Program-made: the position numbers and the translations under genes
Shown: piece by piece, positions 1 to 5,080 of the stretch
How positions within the stretch are numbered: the first letter of the stretch is position 1
Layout of the letters: each line of letters starts with the position of its first letter
The notes under the pieces: model-generated
Seen by the model: the letters and a program-made list of their open reading frames with translations, nothing else
The model's database searches: none
What the model was told of the DNA's origin: nothing
Source: JBEGTT01 sp041179245
GTDB lineage: Bacteria > Pseudomonadota > Gammaproteobacteria > Burkholderiales > Rhodocyclaceae
Direction of reading: 5' to 3'
DNA: 5,080 nt
Assembly (NCBI GenBank): GCA_041179245.1
Contig: JBEGTT010000150.1
Coordinates: 1 to 5,080 of the forward strand

Positions 1-1076
1 ACTTCAGTGGCTCGATTTTCATTTTGTTTTGCCGATACCATCAACTGAATGTAATCCACTACGATCAGACCCAGTTGGCCGCACTGACGGTATAAGCGCC
101 GCGCTCTGGCTCGTAAATCGACGGGGTTCAATCCGCCAGACTCATCAATGTAAATAGGGGCTTCGTGGAGTTTTCCCAGCGCGAAAGACAATTTTGACCA
201 CTCATCATCGGTCAAACGACCTGTACGAACCCTTTGTGAATCGAGCCTTCCGATCGAGGTTAACATCCGCATGGCTAACTGGCTTCCGCCCATTTCCATG
301 GAAAATACGGCTACCGGTAACCCCGTATCAACAGCAACATTTTCGGCAATGTTGAGCGCAAAAGCGGTTTTTCCCATCGAGGGGCGGCCTGCAACGATGA
401 TCAGGTCACCCGGTTGTAAGCCAGAGGTCCTTTGATCCAGATCGGTAAACCCGGTTGGCACCCCGGTAATATCAGATGGATTATCACGGTCATGCAGTTC
501 CTGAATCCGTTCCACAACCTGAGACAGCAGCGGGTGAATATGCTGGAAGCCTTCACTATGGCGGGCGCCGGCTTCAGCAATCTCGAAAATCTTTGCTTCC
601 GCTTCATCCAGCAGAATTTTGGCATCTCGACCCAAAGGGTTCAGCGCATTACCGGCAATTTCATCCGCCACAGCCACCAAGCGCCGCAACACTGATCGCT
701 CACGAACGATTTCTGCATATCGCTTGATGTTGCCCGCAGATGGCGTATTTGCTGCCAACTCACCAAGATAAGCGAGTCCGCCGGTGTGGTCAGCCTCCCC
801 AGCTGCATCCAGCGCTTCGGCCACCGTTACAACGTCAGCCGGTTTTCCCAACTCTAATAAACGGCGAATCTGACGATAAATTCGGCGATGTTCGTCGCGG
901 TAAAAATCAAGATCGGAAATGAGATCGCCAATTCGGTCCCAAGCCTGATTGTCTAGCAACAGACCACCTAATACTGACTGTTCCGCTTCGATTGAATGAG
1001 GAGGAACCCGGAGCTGGGCTAAGGCAGAATCAATCTCGAGAGATTTTGTTGATGGGCGCTGAAATTTAGAATTCAT
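1..1076 (-). CDS. dnaB: Replicative DNA helicase DnaB (3' end cut off by window edge)
   Basis: Hexameric 5'-3' replicative helicase that unwinds DNA at the fork and binds primase. Seen: 358 codons from an ATG at 1076, open to the window edge. The N-terminal domain begins around residue 24 with VPPHSIEAEQSVLGGLLLD, the DnaB family signature, and includes NTPSAGNI near 110-117. A linker leads to the RecA-like ATPase domain. Walker A is GRPSMGKT with the lysine at codon 236, the same number as in E. coli DnaB. A catalytic Glu lies in FSMEM (about 261), and Walker B is LIVVDYIQLM with Asp341. Family members are about 460-470 aa, so roughly 100 residues including the DNA-binding loops and arginine finger lie outside the window. 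No intein is seen in the visible part. The gene lies downstream of rplI behind a terminator. The ATG lacks a well-placed Shine-Dalgarno: AGAGG sits about 15 bases upstream, and there is no other in-frame start nearby. Identity is very secure. Confidence 0.98.
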   Translation of the reverse strand, partial: MNSKFQRPSTKSLEIDSALAQLRVPPHSIEAEQSVLGGLLLDNQAWDRIGDLISDLDFYRDEHRRIYRQIRRLLELGKPADVVTVAEALDAAGEADHTGGLAYLGELAANTPSAGNIKRYAEIVRERSVLRRLVAVADEIAGNALNPLGRDAKILLDEAEAKIFEIAEAGARHSEGFQHIHPLLSQVVERIQELHDRDNPSDITGVPTGFTDLDQRTSGLQPGDLIIVAGRPSMGKTAFALNIAENVAVDTGLPVAVFSMEMGGSQLAMRMLTSIGRLDSQRVRTGRLTDDEWSKLSFALGKLHEAPIYIDESGGLNPVDLRARARRLYRQCGQLGLIVVDYIQLMVSAKQNENRATE

Positions 1077-1146
1077 GGTTAGGGATTTTATCCTCTTGAG
1101 AATTTAAGCGCGTTATTAACGGTAAAATCGATAAATAAATAGCGAT

Positions 1147-1174
1147 AAAAAAACCCTGCCGAAGCAGGGTTTTT
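1147..1174 (-). terminator. Rho-independent terminator after rplI
   Basis: Read on the minus strand, an 11-bp perfect stem (AAAAACCCTGC pairing with GCAGGGTTTTT) closes a TTCG tetraloop and runs into a stretch of seven T. It starts 20 bases after the rplI stop, which is ideal placement to end the rpsF-priB-rpsR-rplI transcript. The UUCG loop closed by C-G is a classic very stable tetraloop. The hairpin has A and T tracts on both sides, so it could work in either direction, but no plus-strand gene ends here. It separates dnaB from the ribosomal genes, so dnaB needs its own promoter in the 70 AT-rich bases 1077-1146 or depends on readthrough. I see no convincing -35/-10 pair there. Confidence 0.93.
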
Positions 1175-1193
1175 AACGTTACTGGCTGACGAA

Positions 1194-1640
1194 TTATTCG
1201 CCGCGTACTGCAACAGTAACTGTAACAACCACATCGGTATGCAAGCTAATTTCCAAGGGGAAATCGCCAATGGTCTTCAATGGACCTTCCGGCATGCGGA
1301 TAGATGCCTTATCAACAGAATGACCTGCTGCCTTAAGCGCATCAGCCACGTCGTAGTTGGTCACAGAACCGAACAGACGGCCATCAACACCTGACTTACG
1401 GTTAATACCGATAGTCTGACCATTGAGTTTTTGGCCAAATGCTTCAGCAGCGGCCAGCTTTTCAGCCTGGATTTTTTCCAGTTCCGCGCGGCGAGCTTCA
1501 AACTCAGCCAGTGCAGATGGTGTCGCACGCTTTGCGCGCCCTGTCGGGATCAGGAAGTTACGTGCGTAACCGTCCTTAACCTTAATGACATCACCCAGAT
1601 TGCCTAGGTTAACAACTTTTTCGAGCAGAATAATTTGCAT
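1194..1640 (-). CDS. rplI: 50S ribosomal protein L9
   Basis: L9 binds domain V of 23S rRNA near the base of the L1 stalk and helps maintain reading frame. Seen: 148 aa, close to the 149 aa of E. coli L9. The N-terminal RNA-binding domain is MQIILLEKVVNLGNLGDVIK followed by the conserved KDGYARNFLIPTGRA. A long Ala/Glu/Lys-rich connecting helix spans about residues 41-75 (FEARRAELEKIQAEKLAAAE), and the C-terminal domain contains DGRLFGSVT and ends in VTVAVRGE. The ATG at 1640 is the family start. GGAG lies 8 bases before it, within the 15-base gap after rpsR. It is the last gene before the terminator at 1147-1174, in the usual order rpsF-priB-rpsR-rplI. Confidence 0.98.
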   Translation of the reverse strand: MQIILLEKVVNLGNLGDVIKVKDGYARNFLIPTGRAKRATPSALAEFEARRAELEKIQAEKLAAAEAFGQKLNGQTIGINRKSGVDGRLFGSVTNYDVADALKAAGHSVDKASIRMPEGPLKTIGDFPLEISLHTDVVVTVTVAVRGE

Positions 1641-1655
1641 GATGTGCTCTCCGGC

Positions 1656-1931
1656 TTACTGGTGGTTATCGGTGTACGGCATCAGCGCCAGGAAACGAGC
1701 GCGCTTGATAGCTGTAGACAGTTGGCGCTGGTAGCCAGCCTTAGTGCCCGTCAAACGAGCCGGCATGATCTTGGCGTTTTCAGCGATGAATTCCTTCAGG
1801 ACATCAATGTCCTTATAGTCAATTTGAACAACGCGCTCAGCCGTGAAGCGGCAGAACTTGCGGCGCTTGAACAAGCTAGAGCCGCGTTTTTTCTTTTTGT
1901 CATCATCCTTCTTTTTGAAGAAGCGAGCCAT
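1656..1931 (-). CDS. rpsR: 30S ribosomal protein S18
   Basis: S18 pairs with S6 on the central domain of 16S rRNA in the 30S platform. Seen: 91 aa containing the family core KRRKFCRFTAE, then QIDYKDIDVLKEFI, ARLTGTKAGYQRQL and the C-terminal AIKRARFLALMPY. The N-terminal extension is very charged (MARFFKKKDDDKKKKRG), a lineage-specific tail rich in lysine and aspartate, coded by short runs of A. The ATG at 1931 has AAGGA about 7 bases upstream, and both lie inside the end of priB, which overlaps this gene by 29 bases in another frame. Translation of S18 is therefore probably coupled to PriB. S18 and its partner S6 come from the same transcript, which fits the leader hairpin proposed upstream of rpsF. 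Confidence 0.98.
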   Translation of the reverse strand: MARFFKKKDDDKKKKRGSSLFKRRKFCRFTAERVVQIDYKDIDVLKEFIAENAKIMPARLTGTKAGYQRQLSTAIKRARFLALMPYTDNHQ

Positions 1932-2235
1932 TTTCTATTCCTTCTAAAAATTCAATCTGTTGTACGTGCAGAACCAGACCTTTGCTGTGTTGACTTCTAG
2001 CTGCTACAAAACCGGTGAGTTTCACTTCTTTACCCAACGGAGCTGCCTCTAACCAGCGAGCCGTATCACCCAAAGCCAACACACCAACTTCGCACACTAC
2101 CTGCCTTGGTTTGCCTGCTTCAAACTGCTCAGAAGCATGTAAAACCTTGGCCTCACTCACTGGCAAGCCAGCGGGGGTGTAGCGTAAGGCTTTGCGTTCA
2201 TCCAGTTTTCCTATAAGGACAAGCTGGTTGGACAC
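1903..2235 (-). CDS. priB: Primosomal replication protein N (PriB)
   Basis: PriB is a small dimeric single-strand DNA-binding protein of the OB fold, related to SSB. It works with PriA to reload DnaB at stalled forks. Seen: beta-strand-rich protein with VSNQLVLIGKLDERKALRYT, TPAGLPVSEAKVLH, RQVVCEVGVLALG, and a C-terminal GLVLHVQQIEFLE like the LHAEQIEL of E. coli PriB. Position between rpsF and rpsR confirms it. The start is uncertain. I prefer GTG at 2235, giving 110 aa beginning MSNQLVLIG, which aligns with E. coli MTNRLVLSG. A TTG at 2250 gives 115 aa; an in-frame TGA lies immediately before it. Neither has a good Shine-Dalgarno, only a weak GAG six bases before the TTG, so low expression or coupling from rpsF is likely. 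The 3' end overlaps rpsR by 29 bases. Confidence 0.92.
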   Translation of the reverse strand: MSNQLVLIGKLDERKALRYTPAGLPVSEAKVLHASEQFEAGKPRQVVCEVGVLALGDTARWLEAAPLGKEVKLTGFVAARSQHSKGLVLHVQQIEFLEGIENGSLLQKEG

Positions 2236-2291
2236 CGGAACACTACTCAATCAACACTCAATGGTTTTCTGATTCGCCTAATAATTCAAAA

Positions 2292-2663
2292 TTAGGCTGG
2301 AGCCTGTTCTGTCGCAGTTTCGCTGGCGATCAGAGACTTAGACTTCTCTTCCTTCATCATAGGTGAAGGTGTTGTTACAGCAGCCTTCATCTTGATAGTC
2401 AGGTGACGCAGTACAGCGTCGTTGAACTTGAAGGCATGTTCGAGTTCATTCAGAGTTTCACCGTCACATTCGATATTCATTAGCACGTAGTGAGCTTTAT
2501 GAATTTTCTGGATTGGATATGACAATTGGCGGCGGCCCCAATCTTCTAGACGGTGAACCTTGCCGTTTTTGCCAGCGACCAAACCTGTATAGCGCTCGAC
2601 CATGGCCGGCACTTGTTCACTCTGGTCCGGGTGAACGATAAATACGATTTCATAATGGCGCAT
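2292..2663 (-). CDS. rpsF: 30S ribosomal protein S6
   Basis: S6 binds 16S rRNA as a dimer with S18 in the 30S platform. Seen: 123 aa. The N-terminus MRHYEIVFIVHPDQSEQVPA is nearly identical to E. coli S6. HRLEDWGRRQLSYPI follows near 37-51, then KAHYVLMNIE and FKFNDAVLRHLTIK. The C-terminal tail (about residue 97 on) is Lys, Glu, Ala and Thr rich and ends EQAPA. In E. coli this tail ends in a glutamate run extended by RimK; here it lacks such a run, so that modification is not suggested. The start ATG at 2663 has AGAGGAG (2669-2675) five bases upstream, the best ribosome site of the minus-strand operon. It is the first gene of the operon, with promoter and leader hairpin just upstream. Confidence 0.98.
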   Translation of the reverse strand: MRHYEIVFIVHPDQSEQVPAMVERYTGLVAGKNGKVHRLEDWGRRQLSYPIQKIHKAHYVLMNIECDGETLNELEHAFKFNDAVLRHLTIKMKAAVTTPSPMMKEEKSKSLIASETATEQAPA

Positions 2664-2682
2664 GAATTCTCCTCTTGGGAAA

Positions 2683-2712
2683 TGCCCTCCGTCATGCGAT
2701 TACGGTAGGGCA
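2683..2712 (-). promoter_or_regulatory. rpsF leader hairpin, candidate S6:S18 autoregulatory site
   Basis: Read on the minus strand, UGCCCU (2712-2707) pairs perfectly with AGGGCA (2688-2683). Inside it, after an unpaired A, CCGU can pair with ACGG, leaving a 9-base loop. The hairpin starts about 10 bases into the predicted mRNA and ends just before the rpsF Shine-Dalgarno and ATG. An rpsF leader element bound by the S6:S18 pair, with a conserved CCG next to a stem, is known from many bacteria. Here an ACCG follows directly after the outer stem, which agrees. Whether the CCG is bulged or paired in the functional fold cannot be told by eye, so the assignment is an inference from position and shape. 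Confidence 0.6.
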
Positions 2713-2728
2713 AGGTGAAAAACGGTAG

Positions 2729-2757
2729 ATTATACGGAATCAACAGTTTGGCGGCAA
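2729..2757 (-). promoter_or_regulatory. Sigma-70 type promoter of the rpsF-priB-rpsR-rplI operon
   Basis: On the minus strand there is a TTGCCG -35 box (2757-2752, four of six consensus bases) and a perfect TATAAT -10 box (2734-2729), with the optimal 17-base spacing. The start of transcription should fall near 2722, giving a leader of about 59 bases that carries the hairpin at 2683-2712. The fit of boxes, spacing and position before a ribosomal protein operon makes this the best-supported promoter in the window. Confidence 0.85.
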
Positions 2758-2765
2758 TCTTGAAA

Positions 2766-2787
2766 GCACTCTCAAAGCATTGAGTGC
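2766..2787. repeat. Imperfect inverted repeat upstream of the nadE -10 box
   Basis: GCACT-CT-CAA (2766-2775) is the reverse complement of TTGAGTGC (2780-2787) if the central CT is skipped, so eight paired positions flank a 4-base AGCA. It sits in the divergent spacer immediately upstream of the nadE -10 box, where the -35 box and spacer would be. It could be an operator or activator site, or a chance palindrome. No known regulator motif is recognised in it. Confidence 0.4.
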
Positions 2788-2790
2788 CGC

Positions 2791-2796
2791 TATAAT
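2791..2796 (+). promoter_or_regulatory. Putative -10 box of the nadE-glnB promoter
   Basis: A perfect TATAAT lies 40 bases before the nadE ATG. Transcription would start near 2803 and give a leader of about 33 bases. No good -35 box stands 16-18 bases upstream (ACTCTC at 17). A TTGAAA at 2760-2765 is 25 bases away, too far for normal use. The promoter may therefore need an activator, or be weak. Orientation and position before a divergent operon support it; the missing -35 lowers confidence. Confidence 0.6.
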
Positions 2797-2835
2797 TTCC
2801 ATTTTTCGTCGATACCTTTCTTGGTTTAAGCGCCC

Positions 2836-4461
2836 ATGCCTGTTTTAAATGTCGCTATTGCACAGATAAATTCCCGATTGGCTGATTTCCAAGCCAACGT
2901 GGAAACCATCGTTTCTGCCGCTACCCTTGCTTCAGAACAAAAAGCCGATGTCTTGCTAACACCAGAGTTATCACTTTGTGGTTACCCGCCTGAAGATTTA
3001 CTCCTCCGCCCCGATTTCTATCGTGCAAGTGCTGAAGCGCTTAAGGTGTTAGCTGCGCGTTTGACTGAAGTTTCGCCAGCACTGGCAGTCGTTGTTGGGC
3101 ACCCTGAAATGGTAGGCGGCAGGCGTTATAACGCAGCTTCTGTTTTACAAGGTGGGCGTTGTTTAGGAACCTACTACAAGCAATGCCTACCAAACACAGA
3201 GGTTTTTGATGAAGTGCGCTACTTCACTCCGGGAAACCAAACTTGCGTAATCCAGGTCGCCGGAACGCAATGTGGCATCGCTATTTGTGAGGATATTTGG
3301 CGTCCCGGGGTTGCCGAGTCATCAGCAAATGCAGGGGCTGAAATTTTGCTGGTACTTAATGCTTCGCCCTTCCATGGCAACAAGCTGGCTGACCGCGAAA
3401 CTTGTATACGTAACCGAGTGTTAGCGACTGGATTACCCGTGGTTTACGCCAATTCCGTCGGCGGGCAAGATGAACTGGTATTTGATGGTGGTTCTTTCAT
3501 CATGGACGGCTCCGGCGTTGTTCGTCAGCAAATGCCGCAATTTTTATCAGCCACTCAAACTTTCACCGTGGATGGGCCAGCCGTAGCACAGGGGCCAAAC
3601 CGCCCTCTCCTTTCTGTTGAAGCAGAGGTATATGCAGCGTTAGTGCTTGGTGTCAGGGACTACATTGAGAAAAATGGTTTCCCTGGCGCCATCATTGGTC
3701 TATCTGGCGGCATTGATTCAGCACTCACGCTATGTATTGCAGTGGATGCCTTGGGTGCCAATAAGGTTCGTGCGGTGATGCTGCAATCCCCCTACACCGC
3801 CCAAATGAGTCTAGATGACTCTCGCGCTTTGGTCGCCGCGTTGGGTGTTCGTTATGACGAAATTCCCATTGCAGCCGCAATGGATATCTATGAGAATTTA
3901 TTAGCCCCCCAATTTGCAGGATTACCCGCAGATACCACCGAAGAAAATCTTCAGGCCAGAATCCGTGGAACGTTACTCATGGCTTTATCCAACAAGACTG
4001 GCGCGTTGGTTCTCACCACGGGCAATAAATCAGAAATGGCTGTTGGTTATGCCACCTTATACGGGGACATGGCGGGCGGTTTTGCCGTGATTAAAGATGT
4101 TTATAAAACCTTGGTATGGAAGCTGTCGTGGTACCGGAACTCAATTTCCCCCGTCATTCCTGAAAACATCATCACGCGCCCACCTTCAGCGGAACTTCGC
4201 CCCGATCAAACTGACCAAGATTCACTACCACCTTACGAGGTTCTGGATGATATTGTTCAACGGTATATGGAAGCCGAACAAAGTCCAAAAGAGATGATCG
4301 CTGCTGGATTGCCTGAAGATGCTGTACGCAAGGTAGTTCGATTATTACGAATCGCAGAATACAAACGCCGTCAGGCACCACCGGGTATCCGTGTGACAAA
4401 ACGGGCATTTGGCAAAGATTGGCGGTATCCTATTACCAATCGTTATCAAGACGAATTTTGA
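2836..4461 (+). CDS. nadE: Glutamine-dependent NAD+ synthetase
   Basis: Last step of NAD+ synthesis in the cytosol: deamido-NAD+ (NaAD), ATP and glutamine give NAD+, AMP, pyrophosphate and glutamate. Seen: 541 aa, usual for the two-domain bacterial type. Residues 1-260 form a nitrilase-like glutaminase domain with the triad Glu44 (LLTPELSLCGYPPEDLLLRP), Lys115 (TYYKQCLPN) and Cys151 (GIAICEDIW). Residues about 262-541 form the synthetase domain, with the ATP pyrophosphatase loop SGGIDS at 290-295, TTGNKSE at 394-400, VGYATLYGDMAGGF and RPPSAELRPDQTDQDSLPPY near 448-467, and a basic C-terminus KRRQAPPGIRVTKRAFG. All catalytic motifs are intact, so it can use glutamine rather than only ammonia. 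The ATG at 2836 gives the family N-terminus (LNVAIAQIN) but has no clear Shine-Dalgarno. glnB follows after 15 bases, suggesting co-transcription. Confidence 0.98.
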   Translation: MPVLNVAIAQINSRLADFQANVETIVSAATLASEQKADVLLTPELSLCGYPPEDLLLRPDFYRASAEALKVLAARLTEVSPALAVVVGHPEMVGGRRYNAASVLQGGRCLGTYYKQCLPNTEVFDEVRYFTPGNQTCVIQVAGTQCGIAICEDIWRPGVAESSANAGAEILLVLNASPFHGNKLADRETCIRNRVLATGLPVVYANSVGGQDELVFDGGSFIMDGSGVVRQQMPQFLSATQTFTVDGPAVAQGPNRPLLSVEAEVYAALVLGVRDYIEKNGFPGAIIGLSGGIDSALTLCIAVDALGANKVRAVMLQSPYTAQMSLDDSRALVAALGVRYDEIPIAAAMDIYENLLAPQFAGLPADTTEENLQARIRGTLLMALSNKTGALVLTTGNKSEMAVGYATLYGDMAGGFAVIKDVYKTLVWKLSWYRNSISPVIPENIITRPPSAELRPDQTDQDSLPPYEVLDDIVQRYMEAEQSPKEMIAAGLPEDAVRKVVRLLRIAEYKRRQAPPGIRVTKRAFGKDWRYPITNRYQDEF

Positions 4462-4463
4462 CC

Positions 4464-4469
4464 AAGGAG
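4464..4469 (+). promoter_or_regulatory. Strong ribosome binding site of glnB
   Basis: AAGGAG lies 7 bases before the glnB ATG, entirely within the 15-base gap after the nadE stop. It is much stronger than anything before nadE, so PII is probably made in greater amount than NAD synthetase from the same mRNA. Confidence 0.85.
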
Positions 4470-4476
4470 AGTTGTA

Positions 4477-4815
4477 ATGAAAAAAATTGAGGCCGTTATC
4501 AAGCCCTTTAAACTCGATGAAGTACGTGAGGCTTTATCTGAACTTGGGGTAACAGGTCTTACCGTAACGGAAGTTAAAGGTTTTGGCCGTCAAAAAGGCC
4601 ACACTGAACTTTACCGTGGTGCGGAGTACGTCGTGGATTTTTTACCAAAAATCAAAATTGAGATTATCGTCAACAGCGATATCGTGGACGGCGCACTAGA
4701 AGCCATCATCAAAGCGGCTCGCACCGGCAAAATTGGCGATGGCAAGATTTTTGTCTCGTCAGTTGAGCAAGTTGTCCGTATTCGTACGGGTGAAACGAAC
4801 GAAGCGGCTATTTAA
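4477..4815 (+). CDS. glnB: Nitrogen regulatory protein P-II (GlnB type)
   Basis: Trimeric cytosolic signal protein that binds ATP/ADP and 2-oxoglutarate, is uridylylated by GlnD when glutamine is low, and controls GlnE and NtrB. Seen: 112 aa, the exact family length. TEVKGFGRQKGHTELYRGAE spans residues 31-50, leading into the T-loop with Tyr51, the uridylylation site, and VVDFLPK with Lys58. The C-terminal signature TGKIGDGKIFV is at 83-93 and the ending RIRTGETNEAAI is typical. Asp54 and the start MKKIEAVIKPFKLDEVREAL match GlnB better than GlnK, whose E. coli form has Asn54, and no amtB is next to it. The gene is second in an apparent nadE-glnB operon and is followed by a terminator 35 bases after its stop. 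Confidence 0.97.
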   Translation: MKKIEAVIKPFKLDEVREALSELGVTGLTVTEVKGFGRQKGHTELYRGAEYVVDFLPKIKIEIIVNSDIVDGALEAIIKAARTGKIGDGKIFVSSVEQVVRIRTGETNEAAI

Positions 4816-4846
4816 GCTGCTCTCCTCCCTTTCGCACCACGCAACA

Positions 4847-5080
4847 TCAAGTAGCCCAGCTTAAAACCTGGGCTACTGTTTTTTCGATCGATAAATCAGA
4901 CGTGTCAAGCAAATGGGCATCTGGTAATTGCTGCAGTGGTGCAACGGCTCTTTGGCTATCGCGCTCATCCCGAGCCTTCAAATCTGCCACGATCGTTTCT
5001 AAATCAGCCGCTTGTCCAGCTGCAATCAGCTGTTTATAGCGCCGTTCACCGCGAACTTCCGCACTAGCCGTCAGGAAAAC
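4847..5080 (-). CDS. cmk: Cytidylate kinase, C-terminal part (5' end outside window)
   Basis: Transfers phosphate from ATP to CMP and dCMP in pyrimidine nucleotide synthesis. Seen: the last 77 residues and a TGA stop at 4847-4849, with the frame open to the right edge. The family features are VFLTASAEVRGERRYKQL, then the LID-region motif ARDERDSQRAVAPL with its conserved Arg and Asp residues, and the closing LLDTSDLSIEKTVAQVL. E. coli Cmk has the same order (IFLDASSEERAHRR, RDDRDRNRAVAPL, LSIE). Family members are about 220-230 aa, so some two thirds lies beyond the edge. The gene converges on glnB with 31 bases between stops, and its final codons contain the glnB terminator. No terminator for cmk itself is seen. 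In many betaproteobacteria cmk is followed by rpsA; here it is followed by convergent glnB. Confidence 0.93.
   Translation of the reverse strand, partial: VFLTASAEVRGERRYKQLIAAGQAADLETIVADLKARDERDSQRAVAPLQQLPDAHLLDTSDLSIEKTVAQVLSWAT
4850..4884 (+). terminator. Rho-independent terminator of nadE-glnB, inside cmk codons
   Basis: On the plus strand a perfect 10-bp stem, AGTAGCCCAG (4850-4859) with CTGGGCTACT (4868-4877), closes an 8-base loop and is followed by G and six T (4879-4884). It lies 35 bases after the glnB stop. The minus strand has no T run after the same hairpin, so it acts in one direction, ending nadE-glnB only. The whole element overlaps the last codons of cmk on the other strand. 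Confidence 0.92.

Noticed and set aside
401..922. Several 60-87 codon open frames on both strands within dnaB
   Set aside because: All overlap the clear DnaB reading frame and have His/Pro/Arg-rich composition typical of shadow frames; none has domain-like sequence.
1077..1110. TAAAAT read on the minus strand just before dnaB as a -10 box
   Set aside because: No -35-like hexamer lies 16-18 bases upstream, and the transcript would start almost at the ATG; too weak to annotate.
1635..2000. 121-codon open frame on the plus strand
   Set aside because: It lies wholly antisense to rpsR, priB and the rplI start, has low-complexity hydrophobic composition arising from the opposite Lys-rich codons, no ribosome site, and no family resemblance.
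2546..2743. 65-codon minus-strand open frame across the rpsF start
   Set aside because: It overlaps rpsF in another frame and its first part is the operon promoter and leader; S6 is unambiguous.
2760..2796. TTGAAA plus TATAAT as a full nadE promoter
   Set aside because: The spacing is 25 bases, well outside the range used by the housekeeping sigma factor; only the -10 box was kept.
4097..4408. Short open frames on both strands inside nadE
   Set aside because: They overlap the conserved synthetase domain of NadE in other frames and have no ribosome sites or recognisable motifs.
1..5080. Mobile element, CRISPR array, defence or other novel multi-gene system
   Set aside because: Every open stretch is accounted for by core genes with intact family motifs; no repeats, transposase, integrase or att-like sequence is visible.

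Overview
The window is a compact stretch of bacterial housekeeping genes with almost no free space. The gene set points to a proteobacterium, most likely a betaproteobacterium of moderate GC. Supporting this are PriB between rpsF and rpsR, S18 and PriB sequences of Burkholderiales type (for example the PriB segment ALRYTPAGLP), and a long glutamine-dependent NAD synthetase directly followed by a GlnB-type PII gene. The genus cannot be fixed from this sequence.

Left part, minus strand, read from right to left: a promoter with a perfect -10 box and a leader hairpin drive rpsF (ribosomal protein S6), priB (primosomal protein N), rpsR (S18) and rplI (L9). The run ends at a clear rho-independent terminator. 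dnaB, the replicative helicase, follows about 70 bases later and runs off the left edge with 358 codons visible. The cluster joins 30S and 50S ribosomal proteins with two replication proteins, PriB (replication restart) and DnaB (the helicase loaded at restarted forks).

Right part, plus strand: nadE (glutamine-dependent NAD+ synthetase, 541 aa, complete active sites) and glnB (PII nitrogen signal protein, 112 aa, with Tyr51) are 15 bases apart and form an apparent operon. It is divergent from the rpsF operon across a 172-base spacer that holds both promoters. A strong terminator for nadE-glnB lies inside the last codons of the convergent minus-strand gene at the right edge. That gene is the C-terminal 77 residues of cytidylate kinase (cmk).

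I found no mobile element, CRISPR array, tRNA, rRNA, prophage remnant or defence gene, and no sign of an undescribed multi-gene system. The points worth a second look are regulatory or architectural: the S6 leader hairpin, the palindrome at the nadE promoter, the terminator coded inside cmk, the priB start and its overlap with rpsR, and the nadE-glnB pairing.
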